This document shows positions 1 through 7,603 of a DNA stretch of 64,000 bases, piece by piece. Within the stretch, counting starts at the first letter, position 1, and each line of letters opens with the position of its first letter. Under the pieces are notes generated by a model, which was not told the origin of the DNA, did no database searches, and worked only from the letters and a program-made list of their open reading frames with translations. A program made the position numbers and the translations under genes. This stretch comes from Vreelandella venusta (lineage in GTDB: Bacteria > Pseudomonadota > Gammaproteobacteria > Pseudomonadales > Halomonadaceae): positions 124,001 to 188,000 of the forward strand of contig NZ_BJUL01000002.1 of NCBI RefSeq assembly GCF_007989605.1, in the 5' to 3' direction.

Positions 1-256
1 TCGGTTTTTTAAGGATTTTCAGCGCGGCATCCTGATCGCGAAAACGAAGCTCAAGGTCTAGATCAACGGGTAGCCCTTTGCCGGTATCAATGCCTTTCGG
101 CGCCATTCGATAATACCGGGCAATGCTGAGGTCTTCCGTGGCAACGCCCCAGTCTAGACCGCGCATTCGCTCAAGTTGCTCGCGAAAGCGCGGCTTGCGT
201 CGCAGGGCTCTTTTAAGCAGTAAGCTCAGTAGCCACAGCGTCAGCTTGAGTTTCAT
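1..256 (-). CDS. SCP2-like domain protein, 3' end cut off by window
   Basis: This is the first 85 codons of a gene that runs off the left edge of the window. The N-terminus is basic and hydrophobic (MKLKLTLWLLSLLLKRALRR). It is followed by a segment of the type seen in small SCP2-like (sterol carrier fold) proteins, ending with a DLELRFRDQDAALKIL pattern. The ATG overlaps the stop of the HU gene upstream by one base (TAATG), so the two are probably translationally coupled. The SCP2 assignment rests on remembered family pattern and only half the protein is visible. No enzymatic role can be given; a lipid-binding or membrane-associated role is inference. Confidence 0.6.
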   Translation of the reverse strand, partial: MKLKLTLWLLSLLLKRALRRKPRFREQLERMRGLDWGVATEDLSIARYYRMAPKGIDTGKGLPVDLDLELRFRDQDAALKILKKP

Positions 257-528
257 TAGGAAACGGCGTCCTTAAGCGCTTTGCCCGGCTTGAACGCAAC
301 GTTTTTGCTGGCGGGAATCTGTAACGGCGCGCCAGTTTGGGGGTTTTTGCCAGTACGTGCGGCACGCTGGCGTACGGTAAACGTTCCAAAACCAATCAGA
401 GCGACATCTTCGCCTTTGGCAACGCTGTTAGTGATTTCGTCCAAGATAACGTTCAGGACTTGGCCTGCTTTATCTTTGGATAGATCAGCACTTTCAGCAA
501 TTGCAGCTGCGAGTTCAGGTTTGCGCAT
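256..528 (-). CDS. hup: HU family DNA-binding protein
   Basis: Histone-like HU subunit, a small basic dimeric protein that bends and compacts nucleoid DNA. The 90-residue length is the family norm. The N-terminal helices (MRKPELAAAIAE) are followed by the signature GFGTF at residues 46-50 and the DNA-intercalating beta-arm with R-TGKNPQTG at about 58-66, ending in the usual KNVAFKPGKALKDAV. The start is preceded by a purine-rich GGAGATACCTTT leader. The gene is followed at once, with a one-base overlap, by the SCP2-like gene. HupA and HupB cannot be told apart by eye, so only the generic symbol is used. Confidence 0.95.
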   Translation of the reverse strand: MRKPELAAAIAESADLSKDKAGQVLNVILDEITNSVAKGEDVALIGFGTFTVRQRAARTGKNPQTGAPLQIPASKNVAFKPGKALKDAVS

Positions 529-632
529 AAAGGTATCTCCCTATGTGGAAATCAAGCGTAAGTTCATCTGTGTTGTTAGAAGCACTGCCCAGCTGGTTAA
601 CTTTTTTAGCCTAGTCGCTAAGGCGGCGAAAA

Positions 633-1823
633 TCAGCCTAGCAGCGCAGGTGCTACTCTGGAAAGCTCCACTTTCCTTCTCACGCAGCTGCCTGTCAACG
701 CAAATCCAATCAAACGACCGTCTTTATTTTCAGCAACGGCTGTCATGTCACCGACTTCTCCCTCAATTTTCCACCGTGCTGGCGTGGTTGCTGGAGGGTA
801 GGCAACCACGGGAAGTAATGGTGTTTTCACAATGACGGGCCACGCCCCAAAGCTGACGCTGGTTGGTTTTCCGGCGAGTGTTGTCGCTAGCGCTTTTACA
901 CTTGCCTGCAGGGGTTGAACATACATAGCGTTAACTCCCTCAACGCAAGCCGCATCGCCCAACGCAAATATGTTCGGTTGAGAGGTGCGTAGCTGGCGAT
1001 CAACCACAATACCGCGATGGCTAACCGCCAGCCCGGCTGCTTCAGCAAGTTGAGTGCGCGGAGCTAAGCCCGTGGCGAGTAATATGATGTCGGCAGCATA
1101 GACGTCGCCATTATCAAGATGGAGTGATAGGGCATTATCTACGCTAAGGGCGAGCGTTTTCAGGTTATGCCCTAGAGCAAGTTGGATGCCCGCGTCTTGG
1201 AAAGCATCCGCCAGCGCTTGGCCGAGTGGCTCGGGCAGTAGACGTTGCAGCGGGGTGCTTTCTGGCGCAATGAGGGTGACTTGGTGGCCGCCAGCATGGA
1301 GGTCATTGGCGAACTCGCAGCCCACCAGCCCGGCACCAACAACCGCAACACGTTGAGTAGGCGCTGCGCCCAATGCGGCATAAAAGCGGCGATACTCATC
1401 TAAGTCGTTGATGGTAAAGCATCGTTTGGTGACACTCTCGGGAACGCTGAACGGCGTATGGGGCGCTGCCCCAGTGGCTAGCACTAGATCGTCATAGTGG
1501 AGCTGTTGGCCATTACTAAGTTCTATGCATTGGTTATCCACATGTAGGTGTGCGACCTGGGTGTGGGTAATTAACTCAGCATTCAGTTCTTCTGCGACGC
1601 CGCTGGCGTCACGTTGGGCGAGTTGGTCTGGCGTTAAGCGTTTCGCAAAGCCAGTAGAAAGCAGCGGTTTACTGTAATCATCGCCACTATCGGCACTGAT
1701 AAGGGTAATGGCACGTGTATCGCCTTGTCGGCGTAGGGCGCGCGCAAGGCCAATCCCCGCCATGCCGGTGCCAATAATAATCAGTGCCGAATGGGAATAT
1801 CGCGATATCTCGTGTGAGGGCAT
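633..1823 (-). CDS. rubB: Rubredoxin-NAD(+) reductase, FAD-dependent
   Basis: Flavoprotein of the pyridine nucleotide-disulfide oxidoreductase superfamily that passes electrons from NAD(P)H to rubredoxin, for example for alkane hydroxylase or oxidative-stress reductases. The FAD Rossmann motif GTGMAGIG is near residue 18, an ATGAAP motif near 116, the NAD-binding GAGLVG near 163 and the second FAD motif NIFALGDAA near 280. The chosen start (MPSHEISRY) gives 396 residues, close to the roughly 385 usual for RubB. An in-frame ATG at 1868 would add 15 residues but has a poor ribosome site. In Pseudomonas this gene sits beside rubA1/rubA2; no rubredoxin gene is visible here. It is divergent from ubiC. 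Confidence 0.85.
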   Translation of the reverse strand: MPSHEISRYSHSALIIIGTGMAGIGLARALRRQGDTRAITLISADSGDDYSKPLLSTGFAKRLTPDQLAQRDASGVAEELNAELITHTQVAHLHVDNQCIELSNGQQLHYDDLVLATGAAPHTPFSVPESVTKRCFTINDLDEYRRFYAALGAAPTQRVAVVGAGLVGCEFANDLHAGGHQVTLIAPESTPLQRLLPEPLGQALADAFQDAGIQLALGHNLKTLALSVDNALSLHLDNGDVYAADIILLATGLAPRTQLAEAAGLAVSHRGIVVDRQLRTSQPNIFALGDAACVEGVNAMYVQPLQASVKALATTLAGKPTSVSFGAWPVIVKTPLLPVVAYPPATTPARWKIEGEVGDMTAVAENKDGRLIGFALTGSCVRRKVELSRVAPALLG

Positions 1824-1910
1824 GCAGTCACCAAAAGTCGGCGGAACAAAAGCCTGTGAGGTCACCATGTTACACTAGCTTTCTGTGTATTGACCGCCTT
1901 GGAGACTTTG

Positions 1911-2492
1911 GTGATCGCCCCTACTGTTCGGCAAGCTTGCCTATTTCCTCATCGACTATTTCCTCACTGGCTTCCTGTTGCTGCGGCTCGTCCTGCAATG
2001 AGCGCTTCGTGGTGGCAGTGGGTGGCCTCGACGGACTCCTTAACGATGCGGTTAACCGTCGCAGGCGGCACGAACGCATTTCGGGTGCAATTGTTACGCC
2101 AAACGATTGGTTTACCTCTGCGGGATGAAGCGCTAGCGCTGGGAATTGAACCGCGCCGCTATGCATGGCTGAGAGAAGTTGCGTTGTGTGTCGGCGATAA
2201 GCCCTGGGTAGTCGCACGCTCGGTAGCGCCACTCAGTCAATTACAAGGTAAGGGGTTAGAAGGGCTTGGCGAGCGTTCATTAGGCAGCTGGTTGTTTCAG
2301 CAACCTGACTTGGTGCGTGGGCCACTCTACGCCACTCGCCATCAGCCACGCTTTGTCGCGGAACACCCTGCGTCGCTTTTAGACAGCGTATGGGGGCGGC
2401 GCTCAGTGTTTCAGCACAGTGGGCTGTCGCTGTTAGTGCAGGAATACTTTTTATCGACCATGGCAGATGATCTTGCCCTGTCTTCGCGCTAG
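1911..2492 (+). CDS. ubiC: Chorismate--pyruvate lyase
   Basis: Removes pyruvate from chorismate to make 4-hydroxybenzoate, the first committed step of ubiquinone synthesis, in the cytosol. Family hallmarks are YAWLREVAL in the middle, PWVVARSVAPLS after it, the LGSWLF segment, WGRRSVF and the C-terminal LLVQEYFL. The start is set at GTG because GGAG lies six bases upstream (1901-1904). TTG codons at 1890, 1899 and 1908 are in frame but less well placed. It is followed 34 bases later by ubiA, which uses the product, so the pair probably forms one operon, divergent from rubB. Confidence 0.9.
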   Translation: MIAPTVRQACLFPHRLFPHWLPVAAARPAMSASWWQWVASTDSLTMRLTVAGGTNAFRVQLLRQTIGLPLRDEALALGIEPRRYAWLREVALCVGDKPWVVARSVAPLSQLQGKGLEGLGERSLGSWLFQQPDLVRGPLYATRHQPRFVAEHPASLLDSVWGRRSVFQHSGLSLLVQEYFLSTMADDLALSSR

Positions 2493-2526
2493 GCTATCGC
2501 CAGCGTTTTCTTTTTGAGAGGTAAGC

Positions 2527-3417
2527 ATGGACCGTTCTCTGTTGAGGCCAACGGGATGGGCTCGGGTGGCTGATTTTTTACATTTAATGCGATTGGATCG
2601 CCCGATTGGTACTTGGCTATTGATGTGGCCCACCTTATGGGCATTGTGGATAGCGGCAGAGGGCGTGCCTGGGCGGAATGTTCTGCTGATCTTTATTGCT
2701 GGCGTTTATGTGATGCGCGCTGCGGGCTGTGTGGTTAATGATTACGCTGATCGTCATTTCGATGGCCATGTAAAGCGCACTAAACATCGTCCGCTAGCCA
2801 CTGGTCGTATCAGTGAAACCGAGGCGCAGCTGCTGTTTATCGCGCTGGTAGCCACTGCTTTCATTTTAGTGCTACTGACCAATTGGTTTACGGTGCTGTT
2901 GTCGATAGGGGGTGTTGTACTGGCGTTCATTTACCCGTTTATGAAGCGCTACACCCATTTACCTCAGGTAGTGTTAGGGGCTGCGTTCTCTTGGGCGATC
3001 CCCATGGCATTCGGTGCGATATTGGGTCATGTACCGTTTGAAGCATGGCTATTGTTTAGCGCTAATGTGCTGTGGACCGTTGCCTACGATACTCAATACG
3101 CCATGGTCGACCGCGACGATGATCTAAAAATAGGCATCAAATCTACCGCGGTGCTGTTTGGTAGCGCTGATCGTCTGATCATTGGTGTGCTGCAAGTGGC
3201 GACACTTGGACTACTTGCCTGGGCAGGATGGCTCGTTGGTTTAGGTGGCTTTTTCTGGCTTGGGCTAGCCGCTATGGCCGCCACGTTTGCCCATCAACAA
3301 CGATTAATCGCTGGCCGTGAGCGCGACCGTTGCTTCCAGGCGTTTCTTAATAACCATTGGTCTGGGTTGTTAATTTTTGCAGGTATTGCACTAAGTTGGT
3401 GGCCAATAACTGGCTAA
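2527..3417 (+). CDS. ubiA: 4-hydroxybenzoate octaprenyltransferase
   Basis: Integral membrane prenyltransferase that joins the polyprenyl tail to 4-hydroxybenzoate in ubiquinone synthesis. The 296-residue protein has about eight or nine hydrophobic segments and both aspartate-rich Mg-prenyl diphosphate motifs: NDYADRHFD at residues 71-79 and [13 protein letters not shown] near 187-199. The N-terminal [13 protein letters not shown] block is typical of the family. A GAGAGGTAAGC leader gives a good ribosome site before ATG. It follows ubiC in the same direction. Confidence 0.95.
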   Translation: MDRSLLRPTGWARVADFLHLMRLDRPIGTWLLMWPTLWALWIAAEGVPGRNVLLIFIAGVYVMRAAGCVVNDYADRHFDGHVKRTKHRPLATGRISETEAQLLFIALVATAFILVLLTNWFTVLLSIGGVVLAFIYPFMKRYTHLPQVVLGAAFSWAIPMAFGAILGHVPFEAWLLFSANVLWTVAYDTQYAMVDRDDDLKIGIKSTAVLFGSADRLIIGVLQVATLGLLAWAGWLVGLGGFFWLGLAAMAATFAHQQRLIAGRERDRCFQAFLNNHWSGLLIFAGIALSWWPITG

Positions 3418-3426
3418 ATATCCTCT

Positions 3427-3478
3427 ATGTCATAAAATTGTCATTAAGTCATGGTGTTATTGTCACTGACATGTCTTT
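3427..3478 (+). promoter_or_regulatory. PhoB-box array upstream of phoB
   Basis: TGTCATA at 3428 and TGTCATT at 3439 are exactly 11 bp apart, and the core ATGTCATAAAATTGTCAT closely matches the classical Pho box. Further half-sites TGTCACT at 3461 and TGTCTTT at 3472 keep the same 11-bp register, with one degenerate position at 3450. This is the spacing on which PhoB protomers bind. The array lies about 60 bp before the phoB start and predicts positive autoregulation under phosphate starvation. Confidence 0.85.
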
Positions 3479-3536
3479 GAATTTTTTTGAACTATTTTTT
3501 TAAATTAGTTTTCATTGAACACCGTGAGGCCCTGGA

Positions 3537-4226
3537 ATGACCGCCAAGACCGTTTTGATTGTCGATGATGAGGCGCCTATTCGCGAGATGATCGCAGTGG
3601 CGCTGGAAATGGCTGACTATCGCGTTCTTGAAGCGGATAACGCCCAGGATGCCCACGCCATGATGGTTGACCACCAGCCAGATCTGCTTCTGTTGGATTG
3701 GATGATGCCGGGCACCAGCGGTATTGAGCTTGCAAGACGCTTAAAGCGTGAAGAAGCCACCGCCGAGGTGCCTATTATCATGCTGACCGCTAAAGGCGAA
3801 GAAGATAATAAAATTCAAGGGCTTGAGGCTGGTGCGGATGATTATATCACCAAGCCTTTCTCTCCTCGTGAACTGGTGGCCCGTTTAAAAGCAGTATTGC
3901 GACGCACTACCCCCCGAGGTGTCGAAGACCCTATCGAAATTAATGGTTTGCTATTAGATCCAGTGAGCCATCGTGTGAGTGCGTACGGTAAAGCGTTAGA
4001 AATGGGGCCGACGGAGTATCGTCTGCTGCAGTTTTTCATGACGCACCAAGAGCGTGCCTATACGCGTAGCCAACTGCTCGATCAAGTATGGGGTGGTAAC
4101 GTATACGTTGAAGAACGCACGGTAGATGTTCACATCCGACGTCTACGTAAGGCCTTAGGAGAAGCTCACCAGAGTCTCATTCAAACGGTGAGAGGCACTG
4201 GGTACCGTTTTTCTGCGCGGGTGTAA
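3537..4226 (+). CDS. phoB: Phosphate regulon response regulator PhoB
   Basis: OmpR/PhoB-class response regulator that activates phosphate-starvation genes after phosphorylation by PhoR. The receiver domain (about residues 1-120) has the acidic pair D10-D11, the phosphoacceptor Asp54 in [10 protein letters not shown], and the switch Thr/Lys in [10 protein letters not shown]. The C-terminal winged-helix domain has the [14 protein letters not shown] and [14 protein letters not shown] recognition region. The 229-residue length is standard. phoR follows with a gap of two bases. An array of Pho boxes stands in front of the gene. Confidence 0.97.
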   Translation: MTAKTVLIVDDEAPIREMIAVALEMADYRVLEADNAQDAHAMMVDHQPDLLLLDWMMPGTSGIELARRLKREEATAEVPIIMLTAKGEEDNKIQGLEAGADDYITKPFSPRELVARLKAVLRRTTPRGVEDPIEINGLLLDPVSHRVSAYGKALEMGPTEYRLLQFFMTHQERAYTRSQLLDQVWGGNVYVEERTVDVHIRRLRKALGEAHQSLIQTVRGTGYRFSARV

Positions 4227-4228
4227 CG

Positions 4229-5545
4229 GTGCGCCTGTGGAGCCGAGAACTATGGCGAATTGTGTGGCTTGCCGCTTTGGGCGCTTGCTTAGGGTGGTTG
4301 CTGGGTACGCCTGGTTTTGGAGTCGCTGCGGGGCTTGCTGTTTGTCTGGTGTATCAACTGCGTCAACTGCGCGCGCTCTTTGAGTGGTTAACGCTTCATC
4401 CTCATGATGAACCCCCTGCTGCGAGCGGCATGTGGGGCGAGCTTTTTGATCGCTTGTATCGCTACCAAAAGAGCCAGCGGATTACCCAAAACCGCTTGCG
4501 TGCCACCCTTGCACGTATTCAAGAATCATCCGAAGCGATGCGTGACAGTGTCGTTATGCTAGATCGACATGGCGACCTGGAGTGGTGGAACAGCGCCGCG
4601 ACAGAAATGCTGGGCCTACAAACAGCCCACGACCGTGGCCAACACATTACCAATCTAATTCGTGATCCACGATTTATCAGCTACTTTAATGCGCGTAAAT
4701 ACGGTGAACCACTGACCTTAACGTCGCCCATTGATGAACGGCATATCCTTCAATATCAAATTACTCTCTATGGTGATGATGAGCGCTTGGTAATGGCGCG
4801 AGATATTACTCGCTTGCATCGTTTAGAGCAGATGCGTCGTGACTTTGTCGCCAATGTTTCCCATGAACTACGCACACCGCTAACGGTGCTGACGGGTTAT
4901 TTAGAAACCTACAGCGACTTAAAAGAGCAGCTTCCACCACGTTTGGGCCGAGGTATTGCTCAGATGGAAGAGCAGACGAAACGTATGCAAAACTTAGTCA
5001 ATGACCTGCTACTGCTCTCTCGGTTAGAAATTGAACAAGGTGGCGAAGATCATCATGCGTTAGCGTTAGGGCCAATGCTCGACGCCATTCGTCGCGATGC
5101 GTTGGCGCTCTCTAATCAACAGCATAGTGTTCAAGTCGTGCTTGAGAGCGATGCCCGTCTGATCGGCAGCGAGCAGGAGCTGCATAGCGCTATCTCAAAC
5201 CTAGTGTTTAACGCTGTGCGGTATACCCCAGAGGGAAGCCAAATAACACTTCGCTGGAAAACCCTGCCGAATGGCAGTGCTTGTATTGAAGTTGACGACG
5301 ACGGTGAGGGTATTGACCCTGTACATATTCCACGCTTGACCGAGCGTTTCTATCGCGTTGATAAAGGGCGTAGTACCGCAACGGGCGGTACCGGGCTTGG
5401 TCTGGCGATTGCAAAACATGTGCTGCTAAGGCATGACGCATTGCTACAAATTGAATCCCACCCTGGCGAAGGAGCCCTCTTTCGCTGTGTTTTCCCATCC
5501 TCACGTGTTGTCAAAAGCGAGTCCGCTTCACGCAATGCTGTTTAA
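4229..5545 (+). CDS. phoR: Phosphate regulon sensor histidine kinase PhoR
   Basis: Inner-membrane histidine kinase partnered with PhoB; it senses phosphate through the PstSCAB-PhoU complex rather than by binding phosphate itself. Two short N-terminal membrane segments (about residues 10-45) are followed by a PAS domain (about 95-200), the dimerisation/phosphoacceptor domain with His212 in ANVSHELRTPLTVL, and a HATPase domain with the N box (NAVRYTPEG) and GTGLGLAI. The start is GTG, two bases after the phoB stop. The length of 438 residues is typical. Confidence 0.96.
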   Translation: MRLWSRELWRIVWLAALGACLGWLLGTPGFGVAAGLAVCLVYQLRQLRALFEWLTLHPHDEPPAASGMWGELFDRLYRYQKSQRITQNRLRATLARIQESSEAMRDSVVMLDRHGDLEWWNSAATEMLGLQTAHDRGQHITNLIRDPRFISYFNARKYGEPLTLTSPIDERHILQYQITLYGDDERLVMARDITRLHRLEQMRRDFVANVSHELRTPLTVLTGYLETYSDLKEQLPPRLGRGIAQMEEQTKRMQNLVNDLLLLSRLEIEQGGEDHHALALGPMLDAIRRDALALSNQQHSVQVVLESDARLIGSEQELHSAISNLVFNAVRYTPEGSQITLRWKTLPNGSACIEVDDDGEGIDPVHIPRLTERFYRVDKGRSTATGGTGLGLAIAKHVLLRHDALLQIESHPGEGALFRCVFPSSRVVKSESASRNAV

Positions 5546-5845
5546 GTATAAGTGATGTATAGATGTGCCCTGTTTGTCATACAAGTATGGTCAAATAATG
5601 CTCATGTGTCATTTCTAGCCACTTTCCCTGCTTGATTTGAAAACGCGTTAAGCCCCCTTCCTGTTATGCTTTTCTTTATAAGCGTTTGTTTTGTTTGATC
5701 TTTTATATCGTTTTCGATTTTTTGGCACATCAAATGCAAAAGTCTTGGTACTTGATAAGAGAGAAAACCATAGGAATTGGTAAGCCGAAAGGCCGTCTTT
5801 CTTATTACTTAAGCAGTACCTGAACAGCGATCTAGGAGACGGAAC
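5546..5845. other. Intergenic region after phoR
   Basis: About 300 bases with no convincing ORF. It is AT-rich in its central part, with runs such as TTTGTTTTGTTTGATC and TTTTATATCG that could hold the promoter of the small exported protein downstream. A GCCGAAAGGC mini-hairpin lies at about 5784 in the presumed 5' leader. TGTCATA at 5575 and TGTCATT at 5607 resemble Pho half-sites, but they are 32 bp apart with no good site between them. Confidence 0.4.
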
Positions 5846-6148
5846 ATGATGTCCAAGGAACTACTCAAGAAAGCTGGTATTTTAAGTGTAGCGTTCGGTT
5901 TGGTTGCTAGTCCTGCAGCATTCGCTCAAGAGCCAGCAGACCCAGCGAACAACATTACCCCTGATGAGCAGCCTGTTGAGGCTCAATCTGAAAATACAAC
6001 AGGTCCAAGCAATTATGATAGCCAAGAGTTGAACCAGGACGAAGGTGATAATGTCAGTGACATGGAGCCTAGTTCAACGAGCCATGACGACTCAGAGCCT
6101 GGCTACGACAGCACAGATGAGTTGCCTGAAGAGAATGGCGGAATGTAA
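5846..6148 (+). CDS. Small secreted acidic protein, paralogue of the 6618 gene
   Basis: A 100-residue protein with a clear Sec signal peptide (hydrophobic core ILSVAFGLVASPAAFA, cleavage after AFA at about residue 27). The mature chain is highly acidic and Asp/Glu/Ser/Asn-rich, looks disordered, and has no cysteine. It contains NTTGPSNYDSQELNQDEG, which recurs in altered form in the gene at 6618 (NTSGPATYSAKDL and YSAEELNRDEG). The ribosome site AGGAGACGGAAC is strong. No known family is recognised and no function can be assigned. The acidic composition fits a periplasmic protein of a salt-adapted organism. A probable sRNA lies just downstream. Confidence 0.7.
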   Translation: MMSKELLKKAGILSVAFGLVASPAAFAQEPADPANNITPDEQPVEAQSENTTGPSNYDSQELNQDEGDNVSDMEPSSTSHDDSEPGYDSTDELPEENGGM

Positions 6149-6189
6149 CATTAACTTTGGTTACTAATCTTTTCAAAAGGTAATAAAAC

Positions 6190-6396
6190 TCTTACGCTTA
6201 GGGATGAGCTATTCAGAGGCAAGGATGTCAAATTGCACGGATGCTCCTAGATTCAAGGATTGAATCTTTCGACGGTCAACACGCTAGTTAGGGTTAATTC
6301 CAAGGCTGGAGTCCCTCAAACGGATAGGAAGCTAGTGTTACGTATCGCGATACTAAGAGTGCTCAAGACCCCACTTCGGTGGGGTCTAATTTTTTG
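6190..6396 (+). ncRNA. Probable CsrB/RsmY/RsmZ-type sRNA that sequesters CsrA/RsmA
   Basis: A roughly 200-nt stretch without an ORF carries seven GGA motifs (near 6202, 6223, 6239, 6257, 6308, 6322 and 6327). AAGGATGT at 6222 matches the CsrA consensus core, and CACGGATGC at 6236 is close to it. AGATTCA-AGGAT-TGAATCT (6249-6267) is a perfect 7-bp stem with AGGAT in the loop, the classic CsrA-binding hairpin. GCA-CGGA-TGC (6235-6244) is a smaller one. The unit ends in a strong intrinsic terminator at 6366-6396. A possible promoter is TTGGTT (6157) and TAATAA (6181), 18 bp apart. The 5' end is approximate, and no clear GacA upstream site was found. Confidence 0.65.
6366..6396 (+). terminator. 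Intrinsic terminator of the sRNA
   Basis: AGACCCCAC and GTGGGGTCT form a perfect 9-bp stem around a TTCG tetraloop, followed by AATTTTTTG. This is a textbook rho-independent terminator and marks the 3' end of the putative sRNA. Confidence 0.92.
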
Positions 6397-6617
6397 TGTA
6401 TAGTATAATCATTGTTACGCTACAAGCTGTTTACTCCTTGGTGTAGGTTTTTGTAGTCAATTTTTTATATCAATTTGAAATAATTGAATTTTATTGTTTC
6501 ATGGTCTTTTTTGATGTTAGGTACAGCTATTTAGATAACGCGTTTCGCGACTGACAAAAGAAGATGCCTTGTATCATTGCACTGTCGGTTGCCTCATACA
6601 GTCAGGAGCTTTTATTT
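6397..6617. other. AT-rich spacer before the second small acidic-protein gene
   Basis: There is no ORF of note. TATAGTATAATC at about 6400-6411 and the AT-rich block at 6455-6500 are candidates for the promoter of the 6618 gene. ACGCGTTTCGCG at 6539 is a short imperfect inverted repeat. Confidence 0.35.
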
Positions 6618-6929
6618 ATGTTGTTGAAATCGCTTGTTAAAAACACGGTAGTTGTGGGCTTATTGTTGGCAAGCTCTATCGCGGTTGCGCACTCTTCCAT
6701 TGAGCTGAATAAAGAGCGTGTTGAAAACCAGGAAATTATTCAGCCGCAATCTCGTAACACATCGGGCCCTGCGACCTATTCAGCTAAGGATTTGCTCAAT
6801 GACAATGAGAATACTCTGATATACACGCCTTCAAGCCGTGCCAGTAACGCTGATGATGATTCTAAAGAGAGAGAAGGCTATAGCGCTGAAGAACTCAACC
6901 GTGACGAGGGCAGCAGTACACGCTGGTAA
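6618..6929 (+). CDS. Small secreted acidic protein, paralogue of the 5846 gene
   Basis: A 103-residue protein with a signal peptide (basic start MLLKSLVKN, core TVVVGLLLASSIAVA, cleavage after AHS or AVA). The mature part shares the NT(S/T)GP-x2-Y-x3-(D/E)L block with the 5846 product and ends in YSAEELNRDEG, which resembles YDSQELNQDEG there. The motif therefore occurs twice inside this protein. ATG at 6618 is chosen because AGGAG lies ten bases upstream; an upstream in-frame ATG at 6564 would spoil the signal peptide. Function is unknown. It ends just before a bidirectional terminator shared with the copper chaperone gene. Confidence 0.7.
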   Translation: MLLKSLVKNTVVVGLLLASSIAVAHSSIELNKERVENQEIIQPQSRNTSGPATYSAKDLLNDNENTLIYTPSSRASNADDDSKEREGYSAEELNRDEGSSTRW

Positions 6930-6941
6930 GGGTGCTATAGT

Positions 6942-6972
6942 CAAAAAACCCCGCTTCGACGGGGTTTTTTTG
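6942..6972. terminator. Bidirectional intrinsic terminator
   Basis: AAAAAACCCCG and CGGGGTTTTTT flank a CTTCGA loop. The run of A on one side and of T on the other lets it work on both strands, serving the convergent small-protein and copper-chaperone genes. Confidence 0.92.
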
Positions 6973-6998
6973 ACTAAGACGCTTATTAGTTGATCGCG

Positions 6999-7478
6999 CT
7001 AATGCTGGTGATGGTGATCAGCGGCGGTGCTTCCTTCTTGGGCGCTTTGAACCCAAACTTCTATTTCAATATCGTCTTGCTTGGCAAACTTGAGCGTGAT
7101 GGGAAACCGGTCACCTTCTGCTAGTGGCTGATGTAATCCCATTAGCATTAAGTGATAGCCGCCACCTGGCCGCATTGTCAGCGTTTCATCTTTCGCGATT
7201 TCGATAGCATTGACGTGGCGCATTTTCATCATATCGCCTTCCATCTGCATATCATGTAGCTCAACACTTTCGCTCACAGGGGTCTGAGCGCTGACCAGCG
7301 TGACGGATTCTGTATGAGCCGTTATATCCAGGTAGGCAGCACCATTTACCACGCCGGGAGGAGTTGGTGTGGCAAAAGGATGAGCGATCCTTAGTTGGTC
7401 GGTTTGAACGTCGTGAGCCGACGCGAAAGAGATTGAGCCAGTGAGAAGAGCCGTCAACCAGAGTGCGCGGGTCAGCAT
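6999..7478 (-). CDS. Periplasmic copper chaperone PCu(A)C
   Basis: Periplasmic Cu(I) chaperone of the PCu(A)C family (DUF461), which delivers copper to the CuA site of cytochrome oxidase. The signal peptide is at residues 1-21 (LTALLTGSISFASA). The family core is visible: HPFATPTPPGVVNGAAYLDI, then VELHDMQMEGDMMKMRHV, and the Met/His ligand region GGYHLMLMGLHQPL. The tail is extra His-rich (DHHHQH), as in several members that bind Cu(II) as well. It stands alone, convergent with the small acidic protein gene. AAGGAATACAATC before ATG is a good ribosome site. Confidence 0.9.
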   Translation of the reverse strand: MLTRALWLTALLTGSISFASAHDVQTDQLRIAHPFATPTPPGVVNGAAYLDITAHTESVTLVSAQTPVSESVELHDMQMEGDMMKMRHVNAIEIAKDETLTMRPGGGYHLMLMGLHQPLAEGDRFPITLKFAKQDDIEIEVWVQSAQEGSTAADHHHQH

Positions 7479-7603
7479 GATTGTATTCCTTGTAGGGGCC
7501 TTATCTTGTTAACAAGGCTTATGCTTAATCTTGAGAGTCGTCGTAAAGCCAAACAACCTTAAGGTAACAAATAGGTTGTATCAGCGTTATAGCGATTAAG
7601 CCA

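Noticed and set aside
281-835. Plus-strand ORF of 184 residues
   Set aside because: It crosses HU and rubB antisense, has no family-like pattern and no ribosome site.
5575-5613. Possible Pho box after phoR
   Set aside because: The two TGTCAT half-sites are 32 bp apart and the positions between do not match; too weak to list as a site.
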